From Limiplasma sp045538465 (GTDB taxonomy: Bacteria > Bacillota > Clostridia > Christensenellales > Aristaeellaceae): a stretch of 64,000 nucleotides of DNA. This document shows, piece by piece, positions 17,446 to 24,887 of the stretch. The notes below the pieces were generated by a model that saw nothing but the letters and a program-made list of their open reading frames with translations, was not told where the DNA came from and searched no databases. The position numbers were made by a program, and so were the translations under genes. Numbering within the stretch: position 1 is the stretch's first letter; every line of letters begins with the position of its first letter. The stretch is from assembly GCA_045538465.1 (NCBI GenBank), contig JAZSRK010000017.1:1-64000 (forward strand), written 5' to 3'.

Positions 17446-18360
17446 ATGCAGCAAGGCAAGAACGCTGGCAAAGCAAATGCAGCATTTATTCTGTCTATGG
17501 TTATTTTTGGCACCATCGGCATCTTCCGCAGATATATTCCATTGCCTTCGGGGCTGATCGCTTTTTCGCGCGGGCTGATCGGCATGCTTTTTTTGCTGGT
17601 TTTTGTGGCTATCAGAGGCATTCGCCTTTCTGGCGAGAACATCCGCAAAAACGGCTGGAAGCTGTTTGTTTCCGGTGCCTTTATCGGTTTTAACTGGATC
17701 CTGTTGTTTGAAGCCTATCGGTACACCTCTGTAGCTGTTGCAACGCTGTGCTACTACATGGCCCCCATTCTGGTGGTGCTGGCTTCTCCTGTTTTGTTCG
17801 GCGAGTCGCTGGGCGGCAAGAAGTTAGTCTGCGTTTTGGTAGCACTGTGCGGCATGGTGCTGGTCTCCGGCGTTTTGGAAACCGGTTGGAGCGGGGGAGA
17901 GAATACCAAGGGTATCTTGCTAGGGCTGGGCGCAGCGGTGCTTTACGCCAGCGTTGTGCTCTTCAACAAGAAGATCGGCCACATTACCGCTTACGAAAAA
18001 ACCATCATACAGCTGGGTACTGCGGCAGCGGTCATTTTGCCCTACACGATCTTTAGCGAAAGCGTCGATCCGATGGCTTGGTCTGTGTTGTCGGTGGTAT
18101 GCTTGCTCATCGTGGGCATTGTGCATACGGGCATCGCTTATGCGATGTACTTTGGCGCTATCAGCGAGTTGAAAGCACAAACGGCAGCGCTTTTCAGCTA
18201 TCTGGATCCCGTGGTTGCCATCTTCTTGTCGGCGCTGCTGCTGGGCGAAAAGCTCACCCCCGCAGTGGCCGTTGGCGCCGTGCTGATCCTTGGTGCTGCG
18301 ATCCTATGCGAAGTGGAGTTTGGCAAACGCAAAAAGGCAGCTCTCACGGGTGATGAATGA
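17446..18360 (+). CDS. EamA/DMT-family permease
   Basis: The 304-residue protein has about ten membrane segments in two homologous EamA halves (AFILSMVIFGTIGIFRRYI and GLGAAVLYASVVLFNKKI). The C-terminal half ends LDPVVAIFLSALLLGEKLT, the family signature. It probably exports or imports a small metabolite; the substrate is not predictable. ATG at 17446 follows GGGAGGGG; the earlier ATG at 17413 has no ribosome binding site and overlaps the promoter. It is a single-gene unit ended by the terminator at 18366. Confidence 0.9.
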   Translation: MQQGKNAGKANAAFILSMVIFGTIGIFRRYIPLPSGLIAFSRGLIGMLFLLVFVAIRGIRLSGENIRKNGWKLFVSGAFIGFNWILLFEAYRYTSVAVATLCYYMAPILVVLASPVLFGESLGGKKLVCVLVALCGMVLVSGVLETGWSGGENTKGILLGLGAAVLYASVVLFNKKIGHITAYEKTIIQLGTAAAVILPYTIFSESVDPMAWSVLSVVCLLIVGIVHTGIAYAMYFGAISELKAQTAALFSYLDPVVAIFLSALLLGEKLTPAVAVGAVLILGAAILCEVEFGKRKKAALTGDE

Positions 18361-18365
18361 ATATG

Positions 18366-18394
18366 AAAAAGCGGCCAAGCATAGCCGCTTTTTT
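18366..18394. terminator. Bidirectional terminator
   Basis: AAAAAGCGGC pairs with GCCGCTTTTTT around an eight-base loop, so it has a T run on both strands. It lies between the converging EamA and amidotransferase genes. Confidence 0.9.
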
Positions 18395-18403
18395 CTATGT
18401 ATT

Positions 18404-19129
18404 TTACTGGCGATTCATTTTGCAGGCTGCTGCCTTAACAAACCCTTCAAAGAGCCGGGCAGAGGCTGTGTCGGTCAGACGCTCCGGGTGCCATTGTACA
18501 CCGACAAAAAACGGATGGTCGGCGAGCTCCAAAGCCTCCAACACACCGTCGGGCGCTGCGGCAGTGGCGCAAAGACCGGGAGCCAGTTGCTTGATCGCTT
18601 GATGGTGCATAGAGTTTACCAGCAATTCCTTTTGCGCCACTAATTGAAACAAAAAAGAATTTGTCTGCACGTTTACTGCATGGGTGGGCATTTCGTAAGG
18701 CTTTGGCTGCCTGTGATCGATCAGTACGGAGCGAGCAGGGTACTGTGCGGGCAGATCTTGATACAGTGTACCGCCCAGCGCCACATTCATTATCTGCACA
18801 CCGCGGCAGATGCCAAGCGTAGGTAATTTGCGTTCCAGTGCCAACGTAATGATGCGCAGCTCAAATTCGTCCCGCAGGGGAGTCTGCTCGCCTATCTCCG
18901 GAATGGGTTCCTCTTCATAGCGGGCAGGAACCACATCGCCGCCGCCTGCAAGCAGCAAGCCATCCAATCTGTCAAGGCACTGGGCAGCAGCATCCTCATG
19001 CATGCTTGGGTTTAGCAAGACGGGTATACCGCCCGCCTTTTGTACAGCTTCCATATAAGCGCGTAAAAGAAATACTCGGGTTCCATCGGCATCCAAACTT
19101 CCGGAAATACCGATCAACGGCATGGGCAT
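18404..19129 (-). CDS. Gamma-glutamyl-gamma-aminobutyrate hydrolase-like class I amidotransferase (peptidase C26)
   Basis: The 241-residue protein has the class I glutamine amidotransferase fold with nucleophile C108 in LGICRGVQ and the His-Glu pair in VQWHPE. The N-terminus PLIGISGSLDADG and LAGGGDVVPARY match the PuuD/peptidase C26 family, which cleaves gamma-glutamyl amide bonds. The natural substrate here is not known. The start at 19129 is chosen because GGAGGTG lies six bases upstream; longer frames have no site. A TATACT -10 element on the minus strand lies at 19161-19166. Confidence 0.9.
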   Translation of the reverse strand: MPMPLIGISGSLDADGTRVFLLRAYMEAVQKAGGIPVLLNPSMHEDAAAQCLDRLDGLLLAGGGDVVPARYEEEPIPEIGEQTPLRDEFELRIITLALERKLPTLGICRGVQIMNVALGGTLYQDLPAQYPARSVLIDHRQPKPYEMPTHAVNVQTNSFLFQLVAQKELLVNSMHHQAIKQLAPGLCATAAAPDGVLEALELADHPFFVGVQWHPERLTDTASARLFEGFVKAAACKMNRQ

Positions 19130-19231
19130 ATAAACACCTCCATGTGGTGATGATGTGTTCAGTATACGCCTGTTTTTGCCAGAAGGAAACCCATTCGTTT
19201 TGGCACGCAGGCAGCTATGCAAGGCGCAGCC

Positions 19232-19260
19232 TTGACTATTGCGGGAAAAGATACTACAAT
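19232..19260 (+). promoter_or_regulatory. Promoter of the epimerase gene
   Basis: TTGACT (19232-19237) and TACAAT (19255-19260) are separated by 17 bp. The GTG start is at 19378, so the leader is about 110 bases. Confidence 0.75.
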
Positions 19261-19377
19261 ATTCCTTGTATATAAGCTGACCAAAGCTTGCCAAACTGCC
19301 AAGAACCGTATACAGGCGGCTATATGTCTGCGCTTTGTTATGCGGAATGCATACACTTCAGGAAATGGAGCGATCTT

Positions 19378-20316
19378 GTGAATATCATCCTTTTGGGTGC
19401 GGCCGGGTTTATCGGCACCAATTTGACCCTTGCGCTTGCCAAGGATCCCGGTCATCAGATCACTGTTGTGGATCGGGATTTGTCGTATTTTCAGCCGGTC
19501 ATCCGCAGCAAAGCGCCTCAAGTACGCCTGGTGGTCTCCAGCCTGACCGCCGAAGACGATTACGAGACCTTGCTCAAGGGGCAGGATGTGGTATATCATC
19601 TCATCAGCACCACGGTACCCACCACCTCCAACCAAGCCATCGCTGAGGAACTGAAGGCGAATGTGGTTCTTTCTGCCAATCTTTTGGAAGCATGCGTGCA
19701 TCAGGGCGTGCAGAAGGTGGTATTTATTTCTTCCGGCGGTACAGTCTATGGCAAAACGCAGGAATGCCCCATCCCCGAAACAGCGCCTACCGACCCCATT
19801 TCTTCCTACGGCGTGCAGAAGATCACCATCGAAAAGCTGCTGTATTTGTACCATTGCATGTATGGTCTCGATTACCGGATCATCCGTCTGGCCAATCCCT
19901 ACGGTCCGTACCAGCGCCCCAACGGCGTGCTGGGCGCCATTACCACCTTTACCTATAAAGCCCTTTGCGGCGAGGAGATCCAAGTGTATGGCGACGGTTC
20001 CGTTATGCGCGACTTTATCTATATCGACGATGCGGTGCGCGGCATCCTTCGCATTGTGGATGGCAATGCCAAAGAGCGGCTTTTCAATCTTGGCAGCGGC
20101 TACGGCACAAGCCTTCGCTGCGTGCTGGATACCATTCAAAAAACGCTGGATATCCCGGTCAAGGTATCCTACGCTCAAGGCAGAGGCGTGGATGTACCCG
20201 TCAATTATTTGGATATTTCTCGTTATGAAGAAGCGTATGAGCCTCTGGAGCCCATTCCATTGGAGGAAGGCATCCAAAAAACGGCTACCTTTATGAAGGA
20301 ATATTATCATCTGTAA
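19378..20316 (+). CDS. NAD-dependent sugar epimerase/dehydratase (UDP-glucose 4-epimerase-like)
   Basis: The 312-residue extended SDR protein has the nucleotide-binding GAAGFIG (residues 7-13), SSGGTVYG, and the catalytic Y144-x3-K148 in SYGVQK. LANPYGPYQRP and YGDGSVMRDFIYIDD are typical of the 4-epimerase branch. It would interconvert a UDP- or dTDP-linked sugar for the envelope polysaccharide. GTG at 19378 follows a GGAG site; earlier in-frame ATGs lie in the leader. It is transcribed alone from its own promoter and ended by a hairpin at 20318. Confidence 0.87.
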   Translation: MNIILLGAAGFIGTNLTLALAKDPGHQITVVDRDLSYFQPVIRSKAPQVRLVVSSLTAEDDYETLLKGQDVVYHLISTTVPTTSNQAIAEELKANVVLSANLLEACVHQGVQKVVFISSGGTVYGKTQECPIPETAPTDPISSYGVQKITIEKLLYLYHCMYGLDYRIIRLANPYGPYQRPNGVLGAITTFTYKALCGEEIQVYGDGSVMRDFIYIDDAVRGILRIVDGNAKERLFNLGSGYGTSLRCVLDTIQKTLDIPVKVSYAQGRGVDVPVNYLDISRYEEAYEPLEPIPLEEGIQKTATFMKEYYHL

Positions 20317-20317
20317 A

Positions 20318-20350
20318 AAAGCGGGGGGAAAAACATCCCTCCGCTTTCGT
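20318..20350 (+). terminator. Terminator-like hairpin after the epimerase gene
   Basis: A 12-bp stem (AAAGCGGGGGGA with TCCCTCCGCTTT, one G-T pair) with an AAAACA loop. Only a weak T run follows. Confidence 0.6.
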
Positions 20351-20550
20351 CTGTTTAATGCCTCCAGCGTAAGCAGAGCCAAACAAAAGATCGGATCATT
20401 TACCGAACAGAATATATAACAGCTAAGAAAAACACAAATAATGCTATTCATTCGGGCAACGAAACGCAAGAGAAATGCCGATGTGGCGGCAAAAATACTG
20501 CAATGACCTTCGTCGTATTTTCAACAGCGAAGCCACCTTGTAAGAATAAC
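20351..20550. other. Intergenic region without a gene
   Basis: The stretch from 20317 to 20638 holds the hairpin at 20318, the capF promoter at 20551 and a palindrome at 20586. Between 20351 and 20550 I see no gene, repeat or clear signal. Confidence 0.6.
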
Positions 20551-20579
20551 TTGCTACAAAAGGTATTTTGTTGTATTAT
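20551..20579 (+). promoter_or_regulatory. Promoter of capF-capG
   Basis: TTGCTA (20551-20556) and TATTAT (20574-20579) are separated by 17 bp. Confidence 0.65.
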
Positions 20580-20585
20580 ATCATT

Positions 20586-20598
20586 GACCAATTTGGTC
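20586..20598. promoter_or_regulatory. Possible operator at the capF start site
   Basis: GACCAA-T-TTGGTC is a perfect 6-bp inverted repeat with a one-base centre. It begins six bases after the -10 element, where a repressor would block initiation. Confidence 0.4.
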
Positions 20599-20638
20599 CA
20601 TTAGGAATGATTTGATCACCGAAGGAGAATCCTTTCTT

Positions 20639-21883
20639 ATGAAAGTACTGGTCACCGGTGCAGCAGGCTTTGTGGGAAAAAATCTGGTAGAAAATCTGCG
20701 CACTCTTCAGGACGGCAGAAACAAGACCAGACCCTGCCTGTCCATTGAAGCCGTTTATGAATACGATCAAAATAACACCTTGGAAGAATTGGAACAGTTC
20801 TGCAAGGATTGCGACTTTGTGTTTCACCTTGCCGGTGTAAACCGCCCGCAGGATCCCGAAGAGTATCAACAGGGAAACTTCGGTTTTGCATCTACGATTC
20901 TGAGCATATTACAGAAACATGGGAACAAAGCACCCATTATGCTCAGCAGCAGCATTCAGGCCACGCTGGCCGGGCGTTTCGGCACATCGCCCTACGGGCT
21001 GTCCAAAAAGGCGGGGGAAGAACTGTTTTTCCAGTACGCCGCCGATACCGGCGCCACGGTGTATGTGTATCGCTTCCCCAATCTGGTGGGTAAGTGGGTA
21101 CGCCCCAATTACAACTCCGCCGTGGGCACCTTCTGCCACAACATCGCCAATGATCTGCCCATTACAGTAAACGATCCTGCTGTAGAGCTGGAAATGCTGT
21201 TTATCGACGATCTGATCGAAGAGATGTACGATGCCATGGAGGGCAGACCTCACCGCTGCGATTACCCAGAAGCAGGTACTGCGGTAAACGGGGTCACCTA
21301 CGATGGGCTCACCCCCTGCTGGGCAGCAAACGGAAGATACTGCGCTGCACCCGTTACCCACAAAGCAACGCTGGGTCGTATCGTGGAGCTGCTCCACACC
21401 TTCCGCGACCAGCCCAAGAGCTTGGTGATGCCCGCCATCCCCAACGGTTCCTTCGAAAAGAAACTGTATAGCATGTATCTATCCTACCTGCCCAAGGAAA
21501 AAGTCGCTTTTGATTTGAAAATGAACTGCGACGACCGCGGCAGCTTTACCGAACTTTTAAAAACAGCCGATCATGGTCAGTTTTCCGTCAATATTTCCAA
21601 GCCTGGCATCACCAAGGGGCAGCACTGGCATAACAGCAAGTGGGAGTTCTTTATGGTAGTTTCCGGGCAGGGGCTCATCCAGCAGCGTCGCATCGGCTCC
21701 GATGATGTGCTCAACTTCCGTGTTAGTGGCGAGCGCATTCAGGCTGTTCATATGCTGCCGGGATACACTCATAACATCATCAATCTCAGCGAGACGGAAA
21801 ACTTGGTGACCGTTATGTGGGCAAATGAAAACTTCGCTCCCGCCCACCCAGATACTTTCTTTGAGCCTGTAGAAAATGCGTGA
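20639..21883 (+). CDS. capF: CapF: bifunctional SDR reductase with cupin domain (UDP-FucNAc pathway)
   Basis: The 414-residue protein has an N-terminal SDR domain (GAAGFVG at residues 7-13, FHLAGVNRP, Y119-x3-K123 in PYGLSK) and a C-terminal cupin (about 290-414; GSFTELLKT, GQHWHNSKWEFF, HMLPGYTHNIINLSE). This layout is that of Staphylococcus CapF, which epimerises and reduces a 4-keto sugar nucleotide to UDP-N-acetyl-L-talosamine-type product on the way to UDP-N-acetyl-L-fucosamine. The zinc-site residues H-x-H are present in the cupin. capG follows 12 bp later. The ATG at 20639 starts the Rossmann strand directly; AAGGAG lies 11 bases upstream. Confidence 0.88.
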   Translation: MKVLVTGAAGFVGKNLVENLRTLQDGRNKTRPCLSIEAVYEYDQNNTLEELEQFCKDCDFVFHLAGVNRPQDPEEYQQGNFGFASTILSILQKHGNKAPIMLSSSIQATLAGRFGTSPYGLSKKAGEELFFQYAADTGATVYVYRFPNLVGKWVRPNYNSAVGTFCHNIANDLPITVNDPAVELEMLFIDDLIEEMYDAMEGRPHRCDYPEAGTAVNGVTYDGLTPCWAANGRYCAAPVTHKATLGRIVELLHTFRDQPKSLVMPAIPNGSFEKKLYSMYLSYLPKEKVAFDLKMNCDDRGSFTELLKTADHGQFSVNISKPGITKGQHWHNSKWEFFMVVSGQGLIQQRRIGSDDVLNFRVSGERIQAVHMLPGYTHNIINLSETENLVTVMWANENFAPAHPDTFFEPVENA

Positions 21884-21895
21884 GGTGACACTCTC

Positions 21896-23062
21896 ATGGC
21901 TTCTTTCCAGAACAATGGTAAGCTAAAACTGCTCATTATTGTCGGCACCAGACCGGAAATTATCCGTCTGGCAGCGGTCATCAAGAAGTGCAGAAAATAC
22001 TTCGACACCATTCTTGCCCATACCGGTCAGAACTACGATTATAATCTTAACGGCGTGTTTTTTCACGACTTGGAACTGGCTGACCCGGATGTATATCTCA
22101 ATGCGGTGGGCGATAACCTTGGGCAGACCATGGGCAATATCATTGCCAAGTCTTACGAGCTGATGGTGGAGCTTCAGCCCGATGCGGTGCTGGTGTTGGG
22201 CGATACCAACTCCTGCCTGTCTGTGATCGGCGCCAAGCGCCTGCATATTCCCATTTTTCATATGGAAGCAGGCAACCGCTGCAAAGACGAATGCCTGCCG
22301 GAGGAGACCAATCGGCGCATTGTGGATATTATTTCCGATGTTAATCTGGCTTATTCGGAGCACGCCCGCCGCTATCTGGCCGATTGCGGTCTGCCTAAGG
22401 AGCGCACCTATGTGACTGGTTCGCCCATGGCAGAGGTATTGCATATGAACCTTGCCAAGATCGAAGCATCCGACATCCACAGCCGTCTTGGTCTGGAAAA
22501 GGGAAAGTATATACTGCTCTCCGCCCATCGTGAAGAAAACATCGATACGGAAAGCAACTTCCTCAGCCTGTTCACGGCTATCAACCGCATGGCAGAGAAG
22601 TATGATATGCCCATTCTCTATTCCTGCCACCCCAGAAGCCGCAAGCGGCTGGAGGCGACTGGTTTCCAACTGGATGCCCGGGTGATCCAGCATGAACCGC
22701 TGGGTTTCCACGATTATAACTGCTTGCAGATGAATGCCTTCTGCGTAGTGTCGGATAGCGGCACTTTGCCGGAGGAAAGCAGCTTTTTTACCTCCGTGGG
22801 ACATCCTTTCCCGGGTGTGTGCATCCGCACCTCTACCGAGCGCCCAGAAGCGCTGGATAAAGCTTGCTTTATTCTTTCCGGCATCGATACCAAGGGGCTT
22901 TTGCAGGCGGTGGATACGGCAGTGGAAATGGTACGAAACGAAAAGGATGGGGGAGCCCTTCCCGTACCGGACTATGTGGATGAAAACGTATCCGATAAAG
23001 TGGTCAAGATCATCCAGAGCTATGTTGGCGTAGTGAACAAGATGGTCTGGAGAAAGTACTGA
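21896..23062 (+). CDS. capG: CapG: UDP-HexNAc 2-epimerase (WecB family)
   Basis: The 388-residue protein is a non-hydrolysing UDP-GlcNAc 2-epimerase homologue: LIIVGTRPEIIRLAAVI, VLVLGDTNS, FHMEAGNRCKDECLPEETNRRIVD, SAHREENID and SDSGTLPEESSFF are all present. Beside capF it is best read as CapG, which makes UDP-L-FucNAc in the last step. GAGGTGA precedes ATG by seven bases. The stop lies 82 bases before the ribozyme cleavage site at 23144, so the two units may share a transcript. Confidence 0.9.
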   Translation: MASFQNNGKLKLLIIVGTRPEIIRLAAVIKKCRKYFDTILAHTGQNYDYNLNGVFFHDLELADPDVYLNAVGDNLGQTMGNIIAKSYELMVELQPDAVLVLGDTNSCLSVIGAKRLHIPIFHMEAGNRCKDECLPEETNRRIVDIISDVNLAYSEHARRYLADCGLPKERTYVTGSPMAEVLHMNLAKIEASDIHSRLGLEKGKYILLSAHREENIDTESNFLSLFTAINRMAEKYDMPILYSCHPRSRKRLEATGFQLDARVIQHEPLGFHDYNCLQMNAFCVVSDSGTLPEESSFFTSVGHPFPGVCIRTSTERPEALDKACFILSGIDTKGLLQAVDTAVEMVRNEKDGGALPVPDYVDENVSDKVVKIIQSYVGVVNKMVWRKY

Positions 23063-23143
23063 TCGATCAGCTTTGATTCGCCTCATGGCGATTCGAATAG
23101 GTAAATGGCACCTCTGGCGCAGGAGGCATGGCGGAGGTGCTAT

Positions 23144-23305
23144 AGCGCCAGGCCCTTCGGGGTGACGAGGTTGACAGTTTATCGAAAAACTCGGCGGATG
23201 CTGTCACGGCGTGCAGTAGGGAAATCCTGCGTACCAAGCTTCTTTATGGCTTGGCAGGCAAACAGACCCGTACTGTATGGTGCGTCGTCAGAGAGAAAGC
23301 AAAAA
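23144..23305 (+). ncRNA. glmS-family self-cleaving ribozyme/riboswitch
   Basis: The conserved glmS core is present in order: A-GCGCC at 23144-23149 (predicted cleavage after A23144), GACGAGG (23164-23170), TTATCGA (23179-23185) and TCGGCGGATG (23191-23200). A P1-like hairpin GGCCC-TTCG-GGGT fills the first gap. GACAG (23173-23177) pairs with CTGTC (23201-23205). A P4-like stem CCAAGC (23234-23239)/GCTTGG (23249-23254) follows. The glmS ribozyme uses glucosamine-6-phosphate as cofactor and lowers expression when that sugar is abundant. It usually precedes glmS; here it precedes nagB, an acetyltransferase gene and glmM. The 3' limit is approximate. Confidence 0.9.
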
Positions 23306-23357
23306 GCGGAATCAACACCGTAACAGAGATTCTCTCACCACCGGAATGGTTTATTTC

Positions 23358-23394
23358 GGGGTATACAGGGAAACCTTTTCCCTGGCAGATCCCC
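23358..23394 (+). other. Leader hairpin between ribozyme and nagB
   Basis: An 8-bp stem CAGGGAAA/TTTCCCTG sits inside an outer GGGG/CCCC pair. No T run follows, so it is not a normal terminator; it may protect the cleaved mRNA or affect translation. Confidence 0.45.
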
Positions 23395-23432
23395 AAGAAA
23401 AACAAAAATAGATAGTAAGGAGAATAACGCAG

Positions 23433-24224
23433 ATGAGAGTAGTTATTCAGGACAATTACGAAAAAATGTGCCTTTGGGCAGCCGGTTACATTGCAAACAA
23501 GATCAAGAACCATAAGGAAGACCGTCCCTTCATTCTGGGTCTGCCCACCGGTTCTTCTCCCATTGGCGTGTACAAGGAACTGGCCCGCATGAATCAGGCT
23601 GGCGAACTTTCCTTTGCCAACGTGGTCACCTTCAACATGGATGAATATCTGGGCCTGCCCCACGAGCATGACCAGAGCTATTGGTACTTCATGCACGAGA
23701 ATTTCTTTGATCATCTGGTGGATATGAAGCCCGAGAACATCAACATTCTCAACGGCATGACCGACGATCCCGAAGGCGAGTGCGCCCGCTACGAAGAGAA
23801 GATCGCTTCCTATGGCGGCATCGACCTGTTTATGGGCGGCATCGGCGTGGATGGCCACATTGCTTTCAACGAGCCCTTCACCAGCCTCACCTCCCGCACC
23901 GGCGTGCGCAACCTGACCTCCGATACCCGCATCGTCAATTCCCGCTTCTTTGGCAACGATCCCGAGAAGGTGCCCTCTCAGGCCCTGTCCGTGGGTGTTG
24001 GCACGGTGACCGATTCCAAGGAAGTGCTCATTCTCATTAACGGCCACAACAAGGCTCGTGCACTGGCTGCCACTGTGGAAGGCGCTGTCAGCTCCAAGTG
24101 GACCTGCTCCGCTCTGCAGAACCACAACGGCGCTATCATCGCTTGCGACGAAGCTGCCTGCGGCGAGTTGCTGGTGGATACCTACAAGTATTTCTTGGAT
24201 ATTGAGAGAGGGGAACGACTGTAA
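23433..24224 (+). CDS. nagB: Glucosamine-6-phosphate deaminase/isomerase, perhaps working in the aminating direction
   Basis: The 263-residue protein closely matches NagB along its whole length (LGLPTGSSPIGVYK, TFNMDEY, SYWYFMHENFFDH, GVDGHIAFNEP, GVGTVTDSKEVLIL). The catalytic residues D70, D140, H142 and E147 correspond to D72, D141, H143 and E148 of E. coli NagB. The enzyme interconverts glucosamine-6-phosphate and fructose-6-phosphate plus ammonia. It is led by a glmS ribozyme and overlaps by one base (TAATG) a GlmU-C-like acetyltransferase gene, followed by glmM. This setting suggests a biosynthetic role in place of, or beside, GlmS. AAGGAG precedes ATG by ten bases. The reaction direction is inference. 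Confidence 0.9.
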   Translation: MRVVIQDNYEKMCLWAAGYIANKIKNHKEDRPFILGLPTGSSPIGVYKELARMNQAGELSFANVVTFNMDEYLGLPHEHDQSYWYFMHENFFDHLVDMKPENINILNGMTDDPEGECARYEEKIASYGGIDLFMGGIGVDGHIAFNEPFTSLTSRTGVRNLTSDTRIVNSRFFGNDPEKVPSQALSVGVGTVTDSKEVLILINGHNKARALAATVEGAVSSKWTCSALQNHNGAIIACDEAACGELLVDTYKYFLDIERGERL

Positions 24225-24886
24225 TGTATACGATCGCAGATCTGTACGATTTGGAGCATACCCTTGCAGCAGAGTACCTTCGTCAGTTTACCTATCCTTG
24301 GGAGGCTCTCAAGGGCATCAAGGACATGATCGTTCAGCTGGGCGAGAACCTTGGCGATGAGTACGAGGAAGTTTCCAAGCAGGTTTGGGTGCATAAGACC
24401 GCCGAGGTGGCTCCCACCGCTTATCTGGGCGCTCCCTGCATTATCGGCCCCAAGACCGAAGTACGCCATTGCGCTTTCATCCGTGGTGCTGCGCTGGTGG
24501 GTGCCGATTGCGTCGTGGGCAACTCTGTTGAGCTGAAAAACGTCATCCTGTTCGACCATGTGCAGACTCCCCACTACAACTATGTGGGCGACTCCATTCT
24601 GGGCTATTACAGCCACATGGGCGCCGGCAGCATTACCAGCAACGTCAAGTCCGATAAGCAGCTGGTAGTTGTCCGTGATGGCACGGAAAAGATGGAGACT
24701 GGTCTTAAGAAGTTTGGCGCTATGCTGGGTGATTATGTAGAAGTTGGCTGCAATGCCGTGTGCAACCCCGGCACGGTGGTGGGTCGCAACTCCAACGTCT
24801 ATCCTACCTCCTGTGTAAGAGGCGTTGTGCCCGCAAACTCCATTTGGAAGAACAATGGCGAAGTGATTCACAAGGAGGAAAAGTAA
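24224..24886 (+). CDS. GlmU C-domain-like hexosamine-1-phosphate N-acetyltransferase
   Basis: The 220-residue protein lacks the GlmU nucleotidyltransferase domain. It has a short helical N-terminus (about 1-50) and a left-handed beta-helix (about 55-215) with VWVHKTAEVAPTAYLGAPCIIG, AALVGADCVVGNSVELKNVILF and TPHYNYVGDSILGYYSHMGAGSIT, which aligns with the acetyl-CoA site of GlmU; H117 is in the place of its catalytic histidine. It should acetylate glucosamine-1-phosphate to GlcNAc-1-phosphate, between GlmM and a separate uridylyltransferase. Databases often label such proteins UDP-GlcNAc pyrophosphorylase, which the missing domain does not support. It is tightly coupled on both sides. Confidence 0.78.
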   Translation: MYTIADLYDLEHTLAAEYLRQFTYPWEALKGIKDMIVQLGENLGDEYEEVSKQVWVHKTAEVAPTAYLGAPCIIGPKTEVRHCAFIRGAALVGADCVVGNSVELKNVILFDHVQTPHYNYVGDSILGYYSHMGAGSITSNVKSDKQLVVVRDGTEKMETGLKKFGAMLGDYVEVGCNAVCNPGTVVGRNSNVYPTSCVRGVVPANSIWKNNGEVIHKEEK

Positions 24887-24887
24887 C

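Noticed and set aside
19378..20316. The epimerase as CapE
   Set aside because: Its motifs (SYGVQK, YGDGSVMRDFIYIDD) are of the 4-epimerase type and it has a separate promoter and terminator.
23358..23394. Transcription terminator between the ribozyme and nagB
   Set aside because: The stem is good but is followed by an A-rich, not T-rich, stretch.
24224..24886. Annotation as UDP-GlcNAc pyrophosphorylase
   Set aside because: The nucleotidyltransferase domain is absent; only the acetyltransferase-type beta-helix is present.
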